64,000 nt of DNA from Fistulifera solaris (taxonomy: Eukaryota; Bacillariophyta; Bacillariophyceae; Naviculales; Stauroneidaceae), in contig AP026131.1 of the NCBI GenBank assembly GCA_030295235.1, positions 124,001 to 188,000 on the forward strand, read 5' to 3'. Under the pieces are notes generated by a model. It worked only from the letters and a program-made list of their open reading frames with translations, was not told where the DNA came from and did no database searches. The translations under genes were made by a program, and so were the position numbers. How positions within the stretch are numbered: position 1 is the stretch's first letter; every line of letters starts with the position of its first letter. Shown in pieces: positions 42,747 through 53,715 of the stretch.

Positions 42747-44731
42747 ATGATAGGCTTCCGGAGGCATGATGCTCTTAGACTTTCTCTTCTTCTGTTCGTT
42801 CTTTTCAGTCACATCATGAGCGTGTTTGGTGACGAAGAAGAAGAGGAAGAAGATGAACAAAACAATGACTTCTTGTATGCTTCAGAGGATGCTCTGCCGG
42901 TGATAGAATATCAAGATAAAGACAACGGAGAGCAGCAAAGTCGTCCCGACTTTCTCTATGAATCCAGAAATGGCCCTCGTCTTGTTGTACGTATCTCGTG
43001 AAGACGACGCGATCTGCTGTTTTTCCTTTTCATGTCGCTCATACTCGTCGGCATTGTCGCTCAATTCTTTCTGTCGACCATCGTCTGTGATAAAGGAATT
43101 TTACGCTCCCTGGTGTCCGCATGTAAGTGCCGAGAAAAGCAAAGACCCTCGGGCGCAAAAGTATAACGCGACATATCTCAAAAGATTCTTCGTCCCTATC
43201 GCAGTGTCAACATTTTCGAGACCATTTCGTCGAATTTGCCAGACAGGTCAATGCCGTAACCGAAGAAGCCGGATCGGAATCCATTGCATTTTATGCCGTA
43301 TCATGTGTCGCACACAAGTCGCTTTGTCGTGGTATGTTCGCTGCTCGCTTCTTGTGCTTCTTTGTAAAGGGCTTCACAAGGATACTCACACGACCATAAC
43401 ATCTCAGATTTCTCCATAAAAGGATATCCACGTCTCCTTCTCTGTAGGTTTTCATGATGAAATCCCTGTATTCAGTGCACTCAACGTTGCTTACAATGTC
43501 TCTATAGTTCCAGCAGGAGTCGGAAAAGAGAATGCCATCGACATGAACTATTGGGAGCTACATCCTTTTGATCTGCTCAATCGTTTGGGAATTCAGGTTG
43601 AGGAAATGCATTTAGGTTCTATCGTAGATGCAATTTCTCCGGTAGCTCAGCTGAAAGGATCAGAAAACAGAATTCAGCCGACAGTTCTACGTACAAAGCA
43701 AGATATCTACAATGACGCATACTTGGCTTTCGACTTTAGTTTACGAAACGGCGTATTCACTTCGAGCAAATCCTTGACGAATAGCACAAAGCAAGCGTTA
43801 CACGAGTGGCTGGGTCTTTTACGACGATCGCTTCCTCCCGTTTGGAAAATTCATCGCACCATTCGTGCACTTTTGGATGACTTTGAAAGGGCCACGAGTA
43901 GCGAAGAGCAATTGCACCAAATCATGGATCAGTTACCGCCACCACCTGCCAAAGTTTGGTCGGACTTCTGCACCAAAGGAATTGCGGGAATGGGATATAC
44001 TTGTGGTCTCTGGGGTCTCTTTCATATCATGTCGGTAGGTGTCGTTGAATGGAACATGATGCTGGATGAAGACCAAGGTGAAATGGCTCTATCTCCAATT
44101 AACGCAGCTAACGTGCTGCGCTACTTCATCGCTAATTTCTTCGGCTGCGAAGTGTGCCGTACAAATTTTCTCGCATCTTTCGACGATTGTGCCTTTGATC
44201 GATGCAACCGGCTCACAGAGGACGATTTCGATTACGAACATTGGATACAATTTCCGATTTGGCTCCACGACATGCACAATGGAGTAAATTTGCGCTTGTC
44301 GAGAGAAGCTGCGGAGCGAGAAGGACGCTCTCCGTCTCACATCGACGAAACACGCTCTCAATGGCCTTCTCAAGCAGATTGCCCGAAGTGCTGGTACGAG
44401 GATGGTTCACGTGATGAATGGATTTACAAGTTCCTACGAGTGGAATATTGGTACGTGATCACGACGATGTTTGACGAATGTTTGACGAATGTTTCAGTAT
44501 TACTTAAAGGCATTCCATTGCAGGCCAGATGACTTTCTTACCACCGACTATAAAGCTGCTCTTCTGGAAAAATCTCATGATGAGATAGCCGATGATGATG
44601 TTTCAACCCCAACCCCTCTTCACCGCTCGAGGACTATTCCAGCAATTGTTTTTCTAGCTGTGGGCGCTTTTTTACAATTCAAGAAAATGAAGCGCTTCAA
44701 AACGGGAAGGCACAAGAAAATAGATCCGTGA
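42747..44731 (+). CDS. Quiescin sulfhydryl oxidase-like protein (QSOX), first of a convergent pair
   Basis: Exons 42747-42986, 43096-43122, 43205-43331, 43408-44450 and 44524-44731. The second exon is only 27 nt and encodes EFYAPWCPH; the next begins CQHFRDH, so an intron splits the thioredoxin CPHC motif. A signal peptide, an acidic segment, the thioredoxin domain with KGYP cis-proline loop, a helical region, then an ERV/ALR domain (WGLFHIMSVG, FFGCEVCRTNF, HDMHNGVN) and a C-terminal membrane span (TIPAIVFLAVGAFLQF) are seen. QSOX enzymes make disulfides in the ER/Golgi and pass electrons through FAD to oxygen. After SIKGYPRLLL (about 43436-43445) the frame changes; a few bases appear to be missing. 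The pair at 44791-46961 is a paralog. Confidence 0.82.
43096..43122 (+). other. 27 nt micro-exon carrying the first active-site cysteine
   Basis: It is bounded by AAAG at 43092-43095 and GTAAGT at 43123, both introns phase 0. It encodes nine residues, EFYAPWCPH. Without it the thioredoxin domain lacks its strand and N-terminal catalytic Cys. Confidence 0.75.
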
Positions 44732-44790
44732 CCGATCTCTGGTCAAACAATAGCACGATGATGTTCATCGTAACATGAAATAAAATGATA

Positions 44791-46961
44791 TTACAATTTG
44801 CGTTTCTTCGGTGCCATATGCGGGCCAAGATTCTTCGCTAACCATAATGATCGCTGAATATGGGGTGTTGAAATGCTCGTCTTCAGAAAGTAAAAGAGAA
44901 CGATCAAAGCTGTGGCCAAAAAGTACATCAATCCTCGATTCGCAGGCGTGTCACCCGCAAACCATATTAGACGGTTGTCCATATGATCAAAATCAAAGTC
45001 GAAATCAGGCCTGAATACTCAGTGTTAGAGATAGTTTTTGGTATTTGATTTTCACGTAGAACACAGTGCTCCTTGTTCCTTACCAGTAGGTCTCTTCCAA
45101 ACGTCGAAACACGGCTGCTTCGTTCCAAGTACCGTCAATGTTAAAACAGACCAAACAATCACTCATGTCGGGCCACAATGCCTGGATCGTTGTTTGAGGA
45201 GAAGCGATACCTGGACCAGCACCCGCTCGACTGAGAAACGCCTTTTGCTTTTTCTTCAGTTCCGCATCAGCCGCTTCATTTACAAGTTCCACATTCAGTG
45301 AGTTGTGGACTTCCCAAAACCACATGGCAAACTCTTTCCAGTCCTCGTCCGACGCACTGTACGTGTCGCTCGAAAGTCGAACACAGCGACGGTGTTTCTC
45401 GCAGTCATCATAGTCTTCTAAGAAAGACTGAGCACAATCTTCGCAATAAAAGAAATGAGCGATATAGTCGCGCACAGTGTCCGCTGCTTCTTCGGGGGAA
45501 AACGTTCTTGTGCCGACCGGTCGCACTTCGGTGTCAACCAAATTTAGGCCGCCTCTGTGTTCCGCAATACCGACCGAAATAACGTGGAACAATCTCCAAT
45601 GACCACATCCTACTTTTGCGGGTAATGTTTTATTCTTGATCCCACAGGTCGGACTAAAATACTTTCTTCGGATCTGATATCGGTCGACTACTTCTTTCAT
45701 ATTTTCGAAACGCTCCGAGATGTATGCTATATTCTGGCGCAAATCGTAGATAAGAGAATGAACAGCCCATTCGGGTGGCAAGGAGATATCGAGCAAGTCC
45801 AACCAATTGGTCAAAGCTTTCTGTTTTGCCGGTGTCAGCGATCCACCCTTTTTGAAGACGTTAAACGTTAGACCGTGCCAGATCGCCATGGTGCAATCCA
45901 GAATGAGTTGTTCTTCGGCGCCCATGCGAATGACGCGCTTTACAGCCGGAATTCGTTCCACGAGCTTTGTTTTCGTGACATCTTTCTGAAAGGCGGGTTT
46001 ACCAAGAGGAATACCAGGGCCCGCATCAAAAACAATTTTCTTGTTCTTCTTCTTTTGCTGTTTCATGAAGTTTATGTATTTACGTTTGCGTTCAAGAAAT
46101 TCCGCTGTCTGTACTTTGTTGCCTTTCATGGTCGGCGTGGCTCCTTCGTCTTCATCAATGGGCATGTTGGGCGGCCCTTTTTTGTTTCCGGCCCCTTTGA
46201 CTCCCTTCGGCTTTTGTTTCTGCAACTTGACTTTCATCTGATCTTTGAATTTGTCCATGTCACGTTGACGATTTTTCGCCAGAGCTGCTCCGGCCTTGGG
46301 ACGCGGGGGAGAATCGTTTGACAGATTGTCTTCATCGTCGGACGGCTTGTTGCTTTTTGCCTTGTCAATTTTATTGTTTTCGCCAGCCGGAACTTTCTCA
46401 ATCACTTCTCTCGCAGTATTCGACAGGATTTTTGATTCTGATAGCATGTCGTTGGGAGCATTCGCTGCAATAGGACGTACAGGCAAAAGATCAATGATTT
46501 TATCCCATTTCAGTTCCGATTGGCTGAGCGCAACAGCATTGTCTTTGACGGGCTCGGCTCCCGTTGGTACAACGAATATAGACGGGACACCACTTATAGC
46601 CCATTTCGAGCACAATGCCCTGTGTACAGCGCATGAAATAGCCTTGACATGAATTTCATTTCCGTGTTCTGCTAGCAAAGTCTTGGCAGCTTCTATATAA
46701 TGCGGCTTGAACGCTATGCAATGTCCCTAATATAAAAAGGTGGGAGTTAAGGCAAGTGCTTCGAGACTTACTTGTAGGAAACCGTGCAACTAGACAAGCG
46801 AAACTTACACAATAAGGGCTGTAGAACTCAACGAGCAAAATCTTGTCGTTGGTTTTCTCGAGTTCGCCAACATCTTCGACCTCGGGAACATCTCCGTAAA
46901 GGAACGCTTTGTCGGCCGAGCTCTTGGAGAGCAAAAGCAGCCAGAAAAGCAATCGTAACAT
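44791..46961 (-). CDS. Quiescin sulfhydryl oxidase-like protein (QSOX), second of a convergent pair
   Basis: Minus-strand exons are 46961-46809, 46726-about 45086 and about 45013-44791. Exon 1 holds a signal peptide and LLVEFYSPYC; exon 2 opens GHCIAFKPHYIEA, so the intron falls inside the thioredoxin CGHC motif. The SGVP cis-proline loop, a long Lys/Pro-rich insert (AGNKKGPPNMPIDEDEG), and an ERV/ALR domain (WRLFHVISVG, FFYCEDCAQSF, WEVHNSLN) follow. The last intron (GTAAGG...TTCAG) splits the Trp codon of RLEETYW, the same place and phase as in the neighbouring QSOX, and leads to a membrane span (LMYFLATALIVLFYFLK) and a basic tail ending KKRKL. Frame intact. The stops of the two QSOX genes are about 60 bases apart. 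Confidence 0.85.
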
Positions 46962-47613
46962 AGCGCCTTCAATACATAAATAGGTTCAAAAGTCGATTCG
47001 AATCTTAGCGTGAGAAAATAATCGCCTTCCTTTCTCAACTCCGTTATTACTTTGGCTTTGTCTTAATTATTGTCCTGGCAAATACCTGGTAACTTGCGAA
47101 CGGTCTGTCGCTGGCATTTTTCACCTTTTCGAAAACTGTAATATTCCGGAGTAGTTTGAAGTACTCTTACGTATCGTACTGGCACTAAATCCACCCAAGC
47201 ATGACAAAAAACTTTGCATTTGCTTTCCTTTAACAACTAGGATCCTCACAAATTCAGCTTGAAAGTGTGTTAGTAGTCTATCTGCCACACAATAAAAGGA
47301 TCATTATCAGCTAAAAACGTGAATTGGATGAATAATACAACACATCGAATGTCTACGTGAGAATTACGTACACCTCGTAGGGAAATTTATCGACACAGGG
47401 GGAACCCGGATAATGGGTAGGGGGTACCCGGATGTTACCGGGGTAAGCCGAAATAAATTATAAATACCAACGAGGTAATTTGGCAGGGACGATGGCGCAC
47501 AACTACGTTTTAATTTTTCCTTGTTGTGCTTTTTATCATTACGGGAAAGAAAATGATATTCTTAGGGTGCATGATGATTCATCACAGCGTATGTTTTCGA
47601 TTGATCGCTTCCT
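46962..47613. other. Intergenic, promoter of second QSOX and 3' side of HSF
   Basis: No gene seen. At 47395-47455 there is a G/C-rich patch with two ACCCGGAT words and GGGTACCC/TTACCGG palindrome-like steps, unlike the A/T-rich surroundings. Confidence 0.4.
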
Positions 47614-48711
47614 CTAGAAGTTTCCCCTGGTTAGGCGAAAAAGATCGTCTTGTCTCTGCTTCTCTCTCAGTAATTGTAACTGCAGAGCCTGTAAGGTCAG
47701 CGGCCGTCCAAGCTGATCATATCGTGATACCATGGATCCCAGTCTTTGTTGTCGAATAAACGGCGATACTAGTGATGGATTAATGTTTGGCAAACTGGTA
47801 GCGTACGAGGGTAACAGGTCTGAAGCGTGAGACAGACTTGGCTGCATCGCGAAATCAAGCAATGAACGCCGTTCTGTTAGTTCTCTCGCAATTTGTATGT
47901 TTTGTTGTTGGATCAGTTGTTGCTGCTGCAGGATATTGTGGCGAACTAGAAGTTCGGAGAGAGATGGTTGAGTGATTTGTGCATCAGTGCCTATGAACCT
48001 AGTTGTTTCAGTCCTGGGTGCAGTAAATCCGCTTCCAAGATATTGTGCTGGTATCTCAATATTTCGGTTCGGTAAATTCAAGCTATGCACATTGAGGTCA
48101 GTCATTGCAGCAGAATTCAGTTGCTGATCCAAGATAAAGACTTCCGATGAGGGCATTCCAGCGCTCTCAATCGGAAGATTTCCTCCCCGAGAAGAATCCT
48201 TGGGGCTAGTGTCTGAAACGGAATAGATCCCAGATTTAGCATCCGCCTCTGGTTTCCTTAACAATTCGCTCTTTTTCGCTGGCGGTGACTTTAGCTTTCT
48301 CTCGCCTCTTATCTGTGTGATAAGCTCTGGCTGCCCGCGAAGGAAAAAGTCGTGATAATATACGTGTGTGCCGGGAGGCATACCATCGTCTGCCACTCGT
48401 GAAAACCCGTGCCGTGTTAGTCTACGGGCAAAACTATCAAACTTGGCGCCCTGAAATTCTTTGTCCAAAACTTGAGACTGAAAGTTCTTTGGGTAAATGC
48501 ATATAGCAGTTCCTGCTTCGTTCCACCAGATGACATTCTGATTTTGAGGATTCTCGATGATATCATGTACTTTCTCTGGGAAAGTTCTCCCTGCGGCTCT
48601 TTTACGAGGGCTTCTTTGAGAAGTGTTGAGTGACTCCTTCACGTGTGAGGCTTCACTTCCCTCAATTCTCGAAGAAGGCTTGCTCTTTATGGACGCCACG
48701 CTCTCCGTCAA
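47614..48711 (-). CDS. Heat shock transcription factor (HSF-type DNA-binding domain)
   Basis: 365 residues, intact. The HSF DNA-binding domain spans about residues 40-135: RTFPEKVHDIIENP, VIWWNEAGTAICIYPKNFQS, then the recognition helix region FDSFARRLTRHGFSRV, and YYHDFFLRGQPEL. Downstream lie a basic stretch (RGERKLKSPPAKKSELLR) that may be a nuclear signal and a Gln-rich helix (LQQQQLIQQQNIQIARE) that may trimerise or activate. HSFs are greatly expanded in diatoms; which promoter this one controls is unknown. Confidence 0.92.
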   Translation of the reverse strand: MTESVASIKSKPSSRIEGSEASHVKESLNTSQRSPRKRAAGRTFPEKVHDIIENPQNQNVIWWNEAGTAICIYPKNFQSQVLDKEFQGAKFDSFARRLTRHGFSRVADDGMPPGTHVYYHDFFLRGQPELITQIRGERKLKSPPAKKSELLRKPEADAKSGIYSVSDTSPKDSSRGGNLPIESAGMPSSEVFILDQQLNSAAMTDLNVHSLNLPNRNIEIPAQYLGSGFTAPRTETTRFIGTDAQITQPSLSELLVRHNILQQQQLIQQQNIQIARELTERRSLLDFAMQPSLSHASDLLPSYATSLPNINPSLVSPFIRQQRLGSMVSRYDQLGRPLTLQALQLQLLREKQRQDDLFRLTRGNF

Positions 48712-50805
48712 TGAACTTTTTGGACGGCTTCTCCGCGACTTCTTGGAAAGATTTTGCTCTGAGAGGTCAGGCAGATTAAGAATCCCCGTAGTATCAACGG
48801 TCGACAGCTAGAGAAGGGAACCTACCGTTTCGTGCTCCTTGTTCGTTATTGAATCGTAAACCAGATTCCATGTCCGGCCTATCTGCTCTTTGCTTTAAAT
48901 AATTGGAGGTAGGAACACTTTAAAGCAATGTATGTTTCTAAGCTATTAATTCATAGCTGATTTTTGCTTCTCTTATTTCGTAGCAACGAAGAGGAAGACG
49001 AGCTTTCAGAGTTGAGATCCTCGAGCATTCAGAGTGTTTTCAGTGCAATTTTGCAAGATACAATCGTACATTGTTGAATTATCAACGAGAATGACCGGGC
49101 TTAATGGTCATTAGAAATGAGTCATGACGGCCGAATTTAGACGGCAAGGGCAATATTGTCATTAGTTTCTCGCCTATACTCGCATAGCTAGATACTATAG
49201 AGTTAATTGTACATTTTTGTCTGACATGACGCATCAGCGAATAGCAATAAACAATAAACATTTTTTACGTTTCGCTGCAATAAATCAGAGAGGTATAAAG
49301 TATAAATGAGTTGTAGCTATTAGCTATAGGGCCATAGGGCCACAGATTAAGAACTTTCGGACTCGGGACTCGGCACTCCGGCCCTCGACGTTAAGTTAAG
49401 TCGTGAGACTGACAAAGAACTGTTCACAGAATACCGTACCATTACGTAAAAACGTACCAGGTAGGGGGGTACGTATGGGGTATCGGGTATTGCGTAGGAA
49501 GTAGAACAGTAGAAAGCATTAAAACTAAACAGCATAAAGGTACAAGCTAATCCGCACAAGCTACGGACGACGGAGTAACTGGTGCACAAGTAGAAATGTA
49601 GGAGCAAGAGATAAGAATAAGAGGGACGAGCTTGAGGCAAGGTCCACGTCTGGTGACTGGTGACTGACACCACATAACCATCCTCGCTTTCACTCTCCAT
49701 TTTACTCTAGCGCCTTCATCCAGTATCCAGTCTCATTAGTAGGTTCTACATGACACTTTACCATCTAGATTCAAGAGTCTAGCTTCGCTAAAGAGAAGCT
49801 GAAGCCCGGCTTGCTCATCTCTTACGCTGGTGTTGACGTTGACGACAGACGGCCAACTCATTTGTCAATCTTGTTGATCTCATCATCTCGTCCAGATCTC
49901 GTTTCTCGTCTCTCGTCTGCAGTCTGCAGTCCGCAGTACAAGTACAGTCTTCAAATGTCGAGTAATGTCAAATCATTATTTCGTATTTGTTTCTTGTCTC
50001 TTGTCCTCGTCCCTCGTCCGCGAACGGCGAACCTCGAACCGCGAGTTGGCCAGATACTGTGGCTGACGACTCATAGATTAGTAGGTCTGGGTAAAATTGT
50101 ACTGAAAAGAGCAATAGGCAATAGGTCAATGGGAAATGGATAGTAGATAGTACTCCGTATCTCTTATCACGGATCGCGGCTGTGGGCTGGGGCTGTGGGG
50201 CTCTGGGGAATTTGGGGAATGGGAATGGGGCAATGGGGAGATCTTGTGGAAAAAGCGAAAATCATACTCTGTACTCCGTAATGATTATTTATGATTGACT
50301 TGCGCGCGCTACGTCTTCCTGAAACATACTGTCTCTGGCTAGGTCGACTACGACCCCACAACAAAATGATTTTAGGTTGCTGTTTGCTGTTGCAACAAAT
50401 CATTTACCATCCCATGGTACAGTACCAGGTACTTGTATCGTCTATCGTCGATCTGTCAATCTGACCTTAGTAAACAATAAAGCAACTTGGGGGCTCGTGG
50501 CTCGTGGCTGGTTCGACCGTCACTACTACGAAAATACGAAGTAGATCTACTCTAGGGGGTGCGAAATAATACGGAATACGGAGTATCCTGGAGTGAGTAG
50601 TCATGATAATCATCTTTCTCGTGACTAAATCCAGTCATGTGTAGATGTTAACGCGTTTTTGTTTTTTGTTACTCTCTGTTTACAATCCAGTAATAATAGT
50701 CTACCAGGTAATTGCTTGATCATCATCGCTTTATCATAAAAAATTGGGTGCCTCGCAACGCATCTTCATCAAGTCAACGTCCCACTTAAAGAATAGTTTT
50801 AGAGT
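48712..50805. other. Gene-poor, simple-sequence intergenic region of 2.1 kb
   Basis: No frame has protein-like content. From about 49300 the sequence is full of local word duplications: TATAGGGCCATAGGGCCA, TCTCGTCTCTCGTCTGCAGTCTGCAGTCCGCAG, GTGGGCTGGGGCTGTGGGG, and GGGGAATTTGGGGAATGGGAATGGGG. The word ACGGAGTA/TACTCCGT recurs at about 49569, 50152, 50272 and 50576. It separates HSF from the PhyH gene; no terminal repeats or transposase suggest a mobile element. Confidence 0.6.
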
Positions 50806-51852
50806 ATGGCAATGAATACCCGAAAGGTTGCTCTGATGTCGTCGCTGATACACTTTTGCTCCGCTGACTGGTGTGACTTTAGGATTTCGGCGTTTCATAA
50901 ACGTTCTTCCCAAGGTGCATTGGATTCAATGCAAAATAATCTATTTTTTCGTGGTGGACACCATCAGGACGATAGCACAGAACGAAAATACGGACGAGTA
51001 TCTCAAAACGAATACATATTGACACCCGATCAAATTGAAGCATTTCACAGAGATGGATGTATCACATTAGAACACGTCTTGACCGAGGAAGAAGTAGAAC
51101 CACTGTGTTCGATGTTTGATCAATTTGTTAATGGAGATATACCCGTGCCGGGAAAAGACTTTTGTGACATGTCACAACCGTTTGGAACTCCGTATGATGA
51201 GTGGAATTTAGTCAATTGTATGCTGCCGTCACGGTATTACCCGCCGCTGCAAAACAACATTTACGAGCGCATCACCAATCATATTGCCGCGCAGCTATTT
51301 CACAATCACAATCATACGATGGTCAAAGATTATGATCAGTTACTCAACAAACGACCCAATCGAACGGCAGCTGTGTTTGCGTGGCACCAGGACATGGCCT
51401 ACTGGCCCGGTGTCGAAGCATTGCACATGAATGTCAATACAACGGCGACCTGTACCTTTTCGCTGGCGTTGGATGATTCGGACGAGGAGAATGGATGTCT
51501 CCGGTATGTGGCGGGCTCGGGCGCTGCCAAAACACTTCGCCCTCATCGTCCTCTCAATCAAAATCGAGAGGAAGGTCATGCTCTCATCACAGATGTCCGT
51601 GACGATGAACCGATACGACTGGCACCGGCTCGAAAAGGGAGTATCACGGTTCACGATGAATATGTCGTCCATGGTTCTGGTGGCAACAACAGTCCTCATC
51701 GTCAACGACGAACGTATGTTCTCGCATATCGAGCCCATGAAATTGTGGAAGCCGAACGGAAAATCGGTTTTACTCATTCGCACAACGATCAAGTCAATTG
51801 GGATACTTTCGAAGATGGTGCATCGCATCGCAGTCCGCAACAAACAACATAA
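50806..51852 (+). CDS. Phytanoyl-CoA dioxygenase (PhyH) family Fe(II)/2-oxoglutarate oxygenase
   Basis: 348 residues, intact. A double-stranded beta-helix oxygenase with metal ligands His194 and Asp196 (FAWHQDMAYWPG), distal His289 (HDEYVVHGSGGN) and the 2-oxoglutarate-binding Arg soon after (QRRTYVLAYRAHE). The N-terminal part LTPDQIEAFHRDGCITLEHV is the classical PhyH opening. The first 35 residues are a possible targeting segment. The substrate is not deducible: relatives hydroxylate phytanoyl-CoA, small metabolites or natural products. The 3' end is 73 bases from the convergent ADE2-type gene. Confidence 0.9.
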   Translation: MAMNTRKVALMSSLIHFCSADWCDFRISAFHKRSSQGALDSMQNNLFFRGGHHQDDSTERKYGRVSQNEYILTPDQIEAFHRDGCITLEHVLTEEEVEPLCSMFDQFVNGDIPVPGKDFCDMSQPFGTPYDEWNLVNCMLPSRYYPPLQNNIYERITNHIAAQLFHNHNHTMVKDYDQLLNKRPNRTAAVFAWHQDMAYWPGVEALHMNVNTTATCTFSLALDDSDEENGCLRYVAGSGAAKTLRPHRPLNQNREEGHALITDVRDDEPIRLAPARKGSITVHDEYVVHGSGGNNSPHRQRRTYVLAYRAHEIVEAERKIGFTHSHNDQVNWDTFEDGASHRSPQQTT

Positions 51853-51924
51853 AATCTCAAAAAAGAGTAGCTAAGTGTCAATAACTTCACTATTCGACAT
51901 AGTAGGAGGAACGACATGCATGTA

Positions 51925-53715
51925 TTAAACATTAACAGATTGATTCTTGTTGTCCATTTGCTCCAAAAAAGCATCGCTTCCAATTTCCACTAATTTCGCA
52001 CTGGCTTCGTCAACTTTTTCCTTCATTGCTGTTTGATATTCTTCCATCTGCTGCAACAATGCTGGACGGCTGGCTGCCAGCATTCGAACGGCCAGCAAGC
52101 CGGCATTCATTGCGTTTCCAATCGCCACTGTAGCAACGGGAATACCGCGAGGCATTTGCACAATACTATACAGGGAGTCCACGCCACTCAATGTGGACGT
52201 CTTGACGGGAACGCCCACGACAGGAAGTGCCGTCATGGACGCCACCATGCCGGGTAGATGGGCAGCTCCGCCGGCACCAGCAATTATGACCTGAAGTCCG
52301 CGACGAGCGGCGGAGCGACTGTATTGCATTAACTTGTCAGGCGTTCGGTGCGCCGATACAATGTCGACTTCGTAAGGTATCTTAAACTCTTTTAGAATCT
52401 GAATGGCGTCATTCATAGTCGGCAAATCACTGTGAGATCCCATGATAACTCCCACCAGAGCTGGTTCCTTTGTCATGAGAGGTCCAGGAAGCAAGTCCGT
52501 GGGAATTCGTTCGAGCGCGAGAAGCTTCTCGAGAGCAATGTCGATCTGAGACTGCGAATCCCCAATCACATTAATATGACCCATTTTGCGTCCGGAACGG
52601 CAGGCCGCCTTACCGTACCAGTGAACAGCAGCTCCAGCCATTTCCATGGCAGCATTCGAACTGGCGAGGGTCTCTTCCATAGACGAAGCCCCTAGCACAT
52701 TGACCATGGCGGCAGCTGGCACCGTCATATCGGTACTTCCCAACGGCAAGCCACAAATCGCGCGGAGATGATTCTCGAATTGATTGCAGGCACAGGCATC
52801 TTGTGTGTAATGGCCTGTGTTATGCGGACGGGGTGCTACTTCGTTCAATAAGACGTCATCACTGTTCGTAACAAACATTTCGACACCAAAAACTCCACTC
52901 GCGCCCGCTCCCAACGAATCAATGGCTTTTTGTGCTAATATTTCAGCTTTGTGCCGAACTTGAGCGGATATATTACGAGCCGGTACAAGAACTACGCGGC
53001 ATATTGAATCTTGCTGAATCGCATTGACTGCTGGGTATGATTTGGTCGTAACAAAAGGAACTTGTGGGTCACCAGCACGACTGGATCGAACCACCATGAC
53101 TGCGACTTCGCATTTGAAGTCAATCCATCCTTCGGCGTACAAATCCAAAGCGGTGGATGCATCCGATTTTGTGATTCCCAGTTGTTTCAATGCCTCTTCA
53201 ATTGCTTCTAATGTATTTTCTTTCAACACCGCATTTCCTTTTCCATCGTATCCCCCACGACGTGATTTCAACATCAAGGGCAATCCCAGTTCGACTGCCG
53301 CATTTTGCACAGCGGCAATGGATGGTGTTTCACGAAAAGGCGGTACAACAATGTCATGATTGATAAAGTGCTGCTTCTGTAAGAACTTGTCGCGAATGAT
53401 CCCGAGAACCCGGGCCGAAGGCTGTACATTACAACCGGATGCTTCCAATTCGACGAGTGCCTCGACATTGACGTGTTCGATTTCGACGGTAATAACGTCG
53501 GCGTTTTTCGCAATTTCATGAATTTTCGCCGCGTCTTGCAACGATCCTTCGATGACGCGTGCGGTTGTTTGCGCCGCGGGGCTATTGAGGCCCAATGAAT
53601 CCAAAAATGTCATTTCCAGATTGAGACGCGGCGCTTCGAGATTCATCATGCGTCCCAATTGACCTCCTCCGACGCACGCGACGCGCAGTGGTTGATCTCC
53701 GACGATGAGTGACAT
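51925..53715 (-). CDS. ADE2: Phosphoribosylaminoimidazole carboxylase, PurK-PurE fusion (ADE2 type)
   Basis: 596 residues, intact. Residues 1 to about 400 are an ATP-grasp PurK part (RVACVGGGQLGRMMNLEA, LMLKSRRGGYDGKGNAV, NEVAPRPHNTGHYTQDAC). From about residue 425 a class I PurE part follows (VGVIMGSHSDLPTMNDAI, VDIVSAHRTPDKL, GAGGAAHLPGMVASMTALP). PurK makes N5-carboxy-AIR from AIR, bicarbonate and ATP; PurE rearranges it to CAIR in de novo purine synthesis. The fusion order matches fungal and plant ADE2/AIRC enzymes. No presequence is seen before LIVGDQPLRVA, which suggests cytosolic location. Confidence 0.95.
   Translation of the reverse strand: MSLIVGDQPLRVACVGGGQLGRMMNLEAPRLNLEMTFLDSLGLNSPAAQTTARVIEGSLQDAAKIHEIAKNADVITVEIEHVNVEALVELEASGCNVQPSARVLGIIRDKFLQKQHFINHDIVVPPFRETPSIAAVQNAAVELGLPLMLKSRRGGYDGKGNAVLKENTLEAIEEALKQLGITKSDASTALDLYAEGWIDFKCEVAVMVVRSSRAGDPQVPFVTTKSYPAVNAIQQDSICRVVLVPARNISAQVRHKAEILAQKAIDSLGAGASGVFGVEMFVTNSDDVLLNEVAPRPHNTGHYTQDACACNQFENHLRAICGLPLGSTDMTVPAAAMVNVLGASSMEETLASSNAAMEMAGAAVHWYGKAACRSGRKMGHINVIGDSQSQIDIALEKLLALERIPTDLLPGPLMTKEPALVGVIMGSHSDLPTMNDAIQILKEFKIPYEVDIVSAHRTPDKLMQYSRSAARRGLQVIIAGAGGAAHLPGMVASMTALPVVGVPVKTSTLSGVDSLYSIVQMPRGIPVATVAIGNAMNAGLLAVRMLAASRPALLQQMEEYQTAMKEKVDEASAKLVEIGSDAFLEQMDNKNQSVNV

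Noticed and set aside
48900-50800. Decayed LTR or DNA transposon
   Set aside because: No reverse transcriptase, integrase or transposase remnant and no long terminal repeats could be seen.
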